From Rhodosorus marinus (taxonomy: Eukaryota; Rhodophyta; Stylonematophyceae; Stylonematales; Stylonemataceae): DNA of 64,000 nt. Every line of letters starts with the position of its first letter. Within the stretch, counting starts at the first letter, position 1. This document shows, piece after piece, positions 57,062 through 64,000 of the stretch. Under the pieces are notes generated by a model that saw nothing but the letters and a program-made list of their open reading frames with translations, did not search any database and had not been told where the DNA came from. Made by a program: the position numbers and the translations under genes. The DNA lies in NCBI GenBank assembly GCA_029953675.1, contig JAMWBK010000003.1, positions 1,488,001 through 1,552,000 on the forward strand, read 5' to 3'.

Positions 57062-58699
57062 TCAATCTACACGGGTCACCTCCCAAGAAAATCCGGAAGC
57101 GTTCGCGGCTTCTCTCGTCGACGGTGCCACCGGGCCCGCTAAGGGAGGGAAATCTGCAGCACTGTTATAATCAGCAACGGGAACCCTTGCACCAGCCGTA
57201 CTCGGAGCTTGCGGTCTGTACTGTTCTTGCGGTTGGGTTGAGTACGTTGTACCCTCAAGTCCACGATCGCCGTCGTTTGAAGCTACTCGCGCCTGTCCCA
57301 AGTAGGCGTCTTGCGGACCCAATAAGTCGTAACCGGACATCGTCGGAACACTGGCCTTCTGTCCAAAGTCTGCCTGCTGGTCCCCGGTGCTCGACATATC
57401 AACATGCCCGCCCTTGACTGGGTACGTTTGGTTCATCCCGGCCATGTCGCTAACACCATCAACAACACCATGGTTGGCCGAGCTAGGGATCCGAGGGTTT
57501 ACCCACATCCATTCTTCAGGCCCGACTATGCCTCTTCTACTCATGCCCTATTGCAACCCAACACGGAAAGAATAAACAACACTCAGATAATCCAATTTTT
57601 GCCAATGAGACTTTGGCCAACCCTTGCTCACCGTGAATGGGTCATGTCCGACCGGAACGAATGGCGGTGTGGGCGTAACCCAGCGGTGATAACTCCGGTC
57701 AAAGTCCGGATCATAAATGTCATTCTCCCATTGTTGCCTCGGCTTCCTATTCGAAGTGGGTGAGTCAACCTGTGCATCACTTTGCGGGAGCGAGTCCGAG
57801 CGAAGAGAATTCCTCTCCGCAGCGGACTGTTTCGGAACGGCACACTCTCCTCGTCCAATGGGGCCCGGAGACTCGACGCGCTGTGAAACTCCAACACTAG
57901 AACTCGACGGTGGTTGAACCCCGTCAGCAACGGCGCGACGCGTGAAGCCTCTAGATCCATCTACTGGACCAAGAGGCTGTCTCGGCCTTGCCACTGGCTG
58001 CTTTCCATCGCTTTCGACAGAACTGTCCCTGCCCGAGTCACTGTTTTGGAATATTCTAGCACGTGCTCTGGAAAGACGAGTGAAGAGGGGGGCAGCAGAA
58101 ACGTGAGCATTTGAGCGCACATCCACTGACCAATGCGGCGGTACTATTTTTGAAAATGGCACTTACTTTGCATACTCCTCCTCTGTGATAGTGCGAATAG
58201 TTCCAGAGTTCTGGTTTTTCTTATGCACATTAGATCCCTTGCCGTGAGCGTGGTCAGACTCACGCCTTCTGATGGACATAGTCTTCATTGCACTGTCCAG
58301 TTTATCTGTGTCCCGTGATTGCTTTTGAAGGGACATATCGATATCGCTTAGTCGTGTCTTCGGAATCGCGGTAGCTTCAGTTTTGATTAATATAAGCGCC
58401 CTTGCTTCATCCACGCCAGAGTTGGATGCAGGCGCCACTAGTTTGTTCTCCAGATTATATCTTACAGCCACCTTGTGAACAATCTTTCTCTGAAAGGCGT
58501 TCTTCGGTGGGACCTCCAAACGCTGCAGTAACCCATCCCTCACAAAATTGTCGAGATTTGCTTCAAGTTTCACCAGGCTTCCTCTGTTCTTGGGGTTTTG
58601 CAATAAGCTTAGCAGAAACTCGTCAACTACCGGGGATTCATTCGAGTCGTTGATGGGACTCTCTGCACCCTCCGTCCACGCACTTCTTCGCATCTCCAT
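57062..58699 (-). CDS. R3H and SUZ domain RNA-binding protein
   Basis: Three exons, complement(join(57062-57547, 57632-58067, 58168-58699)) with the first exon ending at 58167, give about 484 aa. The start ATG at 58699 is used because the frame upstream has no ATG and reads like leader. Residues 25-120 are an R3H domain: helix FLLSLLQNPKNRGSL, DGLLQRLEVPPKNAF, then the invariant Arg71-x3-His75 in FQRKIVHKVAVRYNLE and an ILIKTE strand. Residues about 167-188 are a SUZ motif (TIRTITEEEYAKARARIFQ), the two halves joined across the first intron. The long C-terminal part is Ser/Pro/Gly/Gln-rich and unordered, with QWENDIYDPDFDRSYHRW and near the end DYNSAADFPPLA. R3H binds single-stranded RNA or DNA, and R3H plus SUZ is the layout of R3HDM and ARPP21 proteins of mRNA-protein granules. 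Confidence 0.85.
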
Positions 58700-60233
58700 T
58701 GCAGATACCACACGATTCAGACGCCCAGAAGAGATCCCCGTTCCACTCCCCCCCGAAAAGCAAGCACCTGCTTGCTCCTCAACGAACTCGGCGGGAAACA
58801 CGCTTAACAACGTCCCCCTCTCAAACACATTCTGCTCACAACGGACACATCTTTTCACGCGGCCTAGAGTGGTCAAATCCCTCCACAATCCTCCTCCCAA
58901 CAAAAGTCCAGGGGACAAACAAAAGCGACCCGGCAACTCCCACCACCAAAAGCAAACTCTACTAGAGCCCAACCCCTTTTCACACAAACCGCTTAGGCGA
59001 AGAAGGATCAAAAGAACAAAACTTACTATATATATATCCTCCGCAGCTTAACAGCCTATTCTATCCGTCCCCATCCTTACTGAACTCATCATATACCAAG
59101 ACCCCTAAAGACTCGACTACACCCACAAAACAATAGAAACCAAATATTCCTCGTATAGCATATTGTCCTACTCCATAAACACAAACAGATACACACACAC
59201 ACCTACCTATCCTTCCCTACCCCTCACAACTCCAACCTTTCCCACTGACAGCAGCTCCTCTTCTCCCAAGACATACAAGGAATCCATTCGCACAAGTGTG
59301 TCCCTGTTCAAGCAACCAGCAACACACCCTCCAACGCCAGAGGATTCCAAAAATTCCACTGTACAAATATTATTATTATATGTCATAAATATACTTTATA
59401 AACTTACGTCCTAATTCGATCTAATTTCGGCAACTGCGTTTTGGGCAATCTTAGCATATTCATAGTACCAGAGGATCATTTGTTTTCTTATGGTATAGAT
59501 TTTAGGGAATATTGTCAATAAATAGAAAACTATCTTTAAATAAGAAATAGTTGAATCTATTTTTATAATGTATGTAGATATGATAATATAAACTTAAGAA
59601 AGGGTATATCTTTACGTCCAGTCGGTTTTCGCTCCCAAAAACCGAGCGTTGGGGAGTTACCACTGTTGTTCTTCTTTATTCGATTATTTTTTAAAGGATG
59701 AACTCGTCCACGGTTTGGGGGGTGACATTTGACACCCCTCCTCAGCTTCTTTTCATAGCAGCCCATCAAAATACTATCATTTTGTGATAGGTGGGCACGA
59801 CCCCACCCACTACCCCATAAAATGATTTCAGCAAAGAAGTTTATTAGAATAAACAAAGGTATTTCTTGAAGCGGAATAATCTCTAGAGGGGTAGATAGAA
59901 ATTCTGTTCGATATTTGCATGGAGAAATAGTGATTGCGATCCTTGGTTTTGAGTTCACGAGGGATGGTTATATTGACTTATTCGAGTTTAATGATTGAAG
60001 TCGAGGCCTGTATTTTTGTACTCGGATGAGGGGGATATTCAGTGCAATTGGCCTTTCCGATTTTATAGTATAATAAAAATAATATGGATATTTGAAAGCG
60101 TTTGATAGATATTTAGTAGGGGGTATTGCTAGGCTGTTTGCTTCCGAGCGTAAAACAAAAAATACATCAAGGGCTTTTTGCCGGAGCTCCTAACCCCTCG
60201 TAGCTTACCCGCTTTGAAAGGGGAAACCATCCC

Positions 60234-60247
60234 CTTACTATAGTAAG
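60234..60247. repeat. Perfect 14-bp palindrome
   Basis: CTTACTATAGTAAG reads the same on both strands. It is a possible binding site for a dimeric regulator or just chance. Confidence 0.6.
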
Positions 60248-60875
60248 CAATGGAATATGAAAGAACGAGAAAAAACCATACTTACTCATATTCCTCCCCC
60301 CCTGCCAAATAGATTGAATTGTCTCCGGTTGAAACTCTCGTATTGCACCCTTTTGGCTGTGTTGGTATTGTTCTCCCTTTATCGATGTGCAGAGGAAGCT
60401 GTGGGCGAGCGTAGGTTGGTCGGGCTGGCTCACTTTGGTAGAACGTTTGCCAGATGACATCCAGATGCACTAGAAAACGCATACATGGAGTTACCTCAGC
60501 CCATATCCACATTCACATCTAGGCGAACAGGCCATGTTCGCGAACACTGGATTCTGATTAGAGACAAGAGGGTCTCTTTGATGAGTCATGATTGTGATAG
60601 TTTCCTCCTCTAGCCTAAACCAACCGCGCGAGACTAACAGGTCATGTAGGGAATCTTGAAGGCCGAATATGAGGTTCTACAAATGTTCGCTAAAACACCA
60701 AGGGTTTTTGAAGTGCGCAGTTCAAGAGCTCGAGATCTAGGCATGCATCAGCAGCATATCCATAGCACCAAGCACAATAAAGAATTGAACCGATGAAATC
60801 CATTCTCGCCGGGATGAAAATCCTGGCCCCTAATGCGAGCGGCGATCAGGCCTTCAGGCCAGTCATACAGGGGAA

Positions 60876-60899
60876 ACACACACACTCTCTCTCTCTCTC
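60876..60899 (+). repeat. CA/CT dinucleotide repeat
   Basis: A short (CA)n followed by (CT)n microsatellite. Confidence 0.8.
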
Positions 60900-62633
60900 G
60901 CACACAGTCATCCAAAAGACGCAACCAGATCAAACAAAAATAGCAGCTTCAGGCAGGTGGGCATCCCAAACCTAAATCGATTCTATCATACCTCTTAGCC
61001 AGAATCGTTAACCAAACATTCCTCGTCCAAGTCAAGACCTCCATCCACTACTGTTTGGTTTCCGGTAAACCCACCAGGCAAGACGAAAGACAAGACAAGT
61101 GTCTCCATCACCAGTTCCCCAACACTTCCCCTCTTAAACTCTTCCCTCAAACTCAAAACGGCCACCTTTATAAGCACACAATTTTTCCTCAAGACAGACT
61201 CCCTCCCCAGCCCTCAAATAACAAGAATAAACTTTAAAAAGCCTCACTTTCCGGCAATACCAAAAAAACCTTTCTAAACCCTACAAAAATCCCGCCCCCT
61301 CAAATACCTTCAAAACCAAACCTTAATGTAACAGGAAAAGGAAGAAGAAGGGGTTAAAATGAGACCCGTAAGAAGAATTTTCTTATATTTAAATGCGTAA
61401 ATATTATTTCTGATTTTGTATTTTTGGTGTAGATCTACCCCTACCTTGATGTTGTTCTTATTTTTTAATTGTAAATATATAAGGGGGGGTATTAATTTTT
61501 TTGGATTTGATGAGGACGAGTATTTAGGGAGAAGCACGTCTTGTAGGAGGAGAAGGGGCCACTGCGACGAGAGGGTGGGAGTGGTGTGAGAAGAGTTTGG
61601 AGGAGGTGAAGAAGGAGGATTGTGTTTGGATTGTTTCCTTGTAGAGGATCGGTTTGTTTTGTCTTATTTTTGTTCGTTTCGTTGTTAGGTGGGTTCAGGG
61701 TTTTGCTTTTGTAACTTTTCTGGGATTTGGGCTTTTCTTTTAGTGTTGCGTGTTCTTGTTTTTGGGATTGGGAACCAGTCTGCTAAGCTTTGGTTGTGAG
61801 GAGGTTTGGACAGTGGTGGTGCTGGTGGTGTTTTTTTTGTTCGTGCCCCTTTCTTTTTCGGTGGTGCTTTTGGCTGACCGAGAAGAAGGCGTAAATAAAT
61901 TGGAAGAGCGTGGTTTTGTCACCATTGTGTATATTTTGTTGGGAAGCCCAGAAGTCCCGTCGAGAGCTTTTGAGTCGAGGGGGGTTGTCTGTAAAGGAAC
62001 TTTTGGTCCGGAAATATTAATTTTTGTTAATTGAAAGGGAAGCGTGCTAGTTTGGGTTGGTTGAGGGGCTTCTTGGAAGCATCGGCGGATTGTCAACCGA
62101 TATTTACCTACCAACGCATCTTGCAGCTGGGGAGGCTTTTGCAGCTACGAAGTTCAGCGGAGCAACCGCGAAAGACGCTCCTTCCGGCTTGTCCTCCGGC
62201 CACGCGCTCCTCTCGCTCGTTTGCTCTGAAGCTGGTGAGATGCCGCTCCAAGCAAAGTGATGTCGAGCTCTCTTCACTATGAAAATGCTGTTTGCCAATG
62301 GGATTGTAATAACTCTTTTCACTACCATTTTCTGCGTTTCACCGTCCCGCCTGCCTGTTCTGAATATCACAATGGGCTTGTTGGTCCTTGCCTTTGCATA
62401 GTTTGGGAAATATAGTGCTCAGGCCCTTTTATTTGAGGAATGCACTGTGCTCATTCCTTTCTCTTCTGGTCTTCTTCTTTCCCCCCAACCAGTAACGGCG
62501 GCAAGTGGTTTTCCCCTAGGGGAACGAGACAATTTGTATCACCGGACGTTTTCGTCAACTGGGTTGCTGCCCGGAACAGTCACTCGTACATAAAGTTCAC
62601 TGTGCGGGAAAGGGACATAGACAGGGGGAAGAG

Positions 62634-63305
62634 ATGCAGACAGCGAAGGTTGAGGTGATTGAGCCAAAGGCTGAGGCGGCTGAAGTCTCTGCTGATGCCC
62701 CTGTAGAAAAAAAAGAAGCGATCCCGAAGGAGTTATCGCTTGTGGAAAGCATGGGAACCAACGGGATCATTCCGGACATTCAGAACGTCGTAGCAACCGC
62801 AAGTCTAGGAGTGCAGCTGGATTTGAAAACAGTGGCTATGAAGGCTCGGAACGCAGAGTACAACCCGAAGCGCTTCGCCGCCGTAATCATGAGAATAAGA
62901 GAGCCAAAAACTACCGCCTTGATCTTTTCGTCCGGGAAAATTGTCGTTACCGGAGCGAAGCATGAGGACTTGTCTAGAACAGCGACGAAGAAGTATAGCA
63001 AGATCATCCAAAAGTGCGGGTACACGGATGCGAAGTTGAATGAGTTCAGCGTGCAGAACATCGTCGCGAGCTGCGACGTACAGTTTCCTGTTCGTTTGGA
63101 GGCTCTTCACACTGAGCATTCCGGGTTCTGTACTTACGAGCCCGAAATTTTTCCGGGGCTCGTCTATCGTATGATGTCCCCGAGAATTGTTCTCCTAATA
63201 TTTGTTTCCGGGAAGGTCGTTTTAACTGGTGCCAAGGTCCGAGACGATACTTACAGGGCCTTCCAGAAAATCTATCATGTACTATCACAATTTAGAAAGG
63301 GTTGA
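62634..63305 (+). CDS. TBP: TATA-box-binding protein (TBP)
   Basis: A single exon of 223 aa. Residues 1-45 are an Ala/Glu/Lys-rich N-terminus of no fixed fold. From [16 protein letters not shown] the two direct repeats of the TBP saddle follow. Repeat 1 ends with [18 protein letters not shown] and [15 protein letters not shown], and repeat 2 starts [20 protein letters not shown] and ends [17 protein letters not shown] and [15 protein letters not shown]. The DNA-intercalating Phe residues are kept in both repeats. TBP places TFIID, TFIIIB and SL1 at promoters and is essential in the nucleus. The linker after [10 protein letters not shown] is divergent from the usual EGLVLTHQQF, otherwise the core is highly conserved. 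The lack of introns contrasts with most genes in the window. Confidence 0.97.
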   Translation: MQTAKVEVIEPKAEAAEVSADAPVEKKEAIPKELSLVESMGTNGIIPDIQNVVATASLGVQLDLKTVAMKARNAEYNPKRFAAVIMRIREPKTTALIFSSGKIVVTGAKHEDLSRTATKKYSKIIQKCGYTDAKLNEFSVQNIVASCDVQFPVRLEALHTEHSGFCTYEPEIFPGLVYRMMSPRIVLLIFVSGKVVLTGAKVRDDTYRAFQKIYHVLSQFRKG

Positions 63306-64000
63306 GGTGAATGCTGTGTTTTTCCCGCCCACATTATGATAAAAAACTAAACTAAGCGTTGCACATAAGACCCTGAATTAATTCCTGTCTCTTCCAGCCT
63401 GTGATCGATCGCACATCAGGGCCCTGTCGTGAATTTGACATCAGCAAAGTACCGAGAAACGCGGATAGCTGTGGATACTCATGGGTGCATGGGCAATGTA
63501 CTAGCTCCAGCCTTTCCGGCTGTCCGCATTGCTGATCAACCATATTTCTGGAATAGACCCGCCACACTCCACTCCTCTCAGTGAATGGTCGACTGCACCA
63601 GAATCGACTTCATGAACTGACAACTTTCTAGACAAGCCTTAACTGTGAATCCATGGCAATGTGCCGTTACATGTTGTCCACACGTACAACGAAAGCATTG
63701 CTAAGAGGCGGAGCGCTGAAAACATCGTCAAGCGCAATCGCGTTCTACTTCGTCGGCAGCAAGGACCCGCTTTCGCGGCTCTGTCCTTCTCAGCTCATTG
63801 GTATGCACAGAAACTTGTAACCCCACTTGGGGTGGTGGTGATAGCCCGACTGGAATAGACACATGAACTTGGGTTTCTGTACAACAAGGAACTTCCTGGA
63901 TTTCGAATATTGAAAACTCGAGAAAGTCTCCTGACCTTCTTGATCGAGATTTAGGCTGAGCTCTGCCCCTTCGGCAAGTTCAGTTCTAGAGTCAAAGAGA
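63306..64000. other. Right edge, no supported gene
   Basis: Downstream of TBP. A + strand frame from an ATG at 63653 reads MAMCRYMLSTRTTKALLRGG, resembling a mitochondrial presequence, and meets a possible GTATGC donor near 63801. It could be the first exon of a gene beyond the edge; not called because no downstream exon could be checked. Confidence 0.3.

Larger units (their letters stand above)
58700..62633. other. Intergenic, 3.9 kb upstream of TBP
   Basis: 58700-59060 is the likely 5' leader and promoter of the R3H-SUZ gene, with a TATATATAT run at about 59029-59037. 59380-60170 is AT-rich. A perfect 14-bp palindrome lies at 60234-60247 and a CA/CT repeat at 60876-60899. Frames at 61750-62280 (+) may be TBP leader; none has a domain. 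Confidence 0.45.

Noticed and set aside
58700-59011. N-terminal extension of the R3H-SUZ protein
   Set aside because: The frame starts at TTG, is Leu/Gly/Trp-rich and has no ATG before 58699.
1-64000. CRISPR array, operons, prophage or insertion sequence
   Set aside because: Spliced genes, lack of ribosome binding sites and absence of regularly spaced repeats exclude prokaryotic features.

Overview
The window is nuclear DNA from a eukaryotic alga, most likely a rhodophyte or another primary red/glaucophyte-lineage unicell. Genes have one to five short GT-AG introns (68 to 190 bases in the models below). Several proteins start with the phenylalanine-bearing N-termini known from red algal and glaucophyte plastid import (MAFVGSSSF at the left edge, MRTCFVAGS near 47.3 kb, MFVNVASYE in one PPR gene). 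Organelle-directed families are present: three P-type PPR proteins, a RelA/SpoT homologue and a DnaJ-type zinc-finger protein. No operons, rRNA, convincing tRNA or CRISPR were seen. All gene models were built by joining open frames across splice sites with phase checks; none is supported by transcripts.

Layout: 0-7 kb has the edge of a putative plastid protein gene (-), an RRM plus zinc-knuckle SR splicing factor (-) and a two-TM RING-H2 protein (-). 7-18 kb is gene-poor, with one C2H2 zinc-finger gene at 13.4 kb (+), a strong hairpin at 16.1 kb and a decayed integrase-like stretch. 18-22 kb has a BSD2-like zinc-finger protein (+), a four-TM membrane protein (+) and a decayed Ty3/gypsy reverse-transcriptase remnant (-). 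23.6-31.7 kb is a cluster of three PPR genes (+, +, -). 34-43.4 kb has a small putative mitochondrial protein (-), an ARL8-type GTPase (-), retromer VPS35 (+) and an RSH protein (-). 47-52 kb has a plastid-type membrane protein (+) and a bHLH-GAF protein (+). 53.7-58.7 kb has cytochrome b5 (-), a mitochondrial carrier (-) and an R3H-SUZ protein (-). 62.6 kb has an intronless TATA-binding protein gene (+).

The genes do not form one pathway. Themes are organelle RNA metabolism (PPR cluster), stress and chloroplast signalling (RSH), membrane traffic (ARL8, VPS35, RING) and gene expression (TBP, bHLH-GAF, C2H2, SR protein, R3H-SUZ). The most interesting items are the bHLH-GAF architecture, the RSH protein with an inactivated hydrolase domain, the PPR cluster, the two possible C-termini of the 47.3 kb plastid protein, the 16.1 kb hairpin and the retroelement remnants. 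I found no convincing entirely new multi-gene system.
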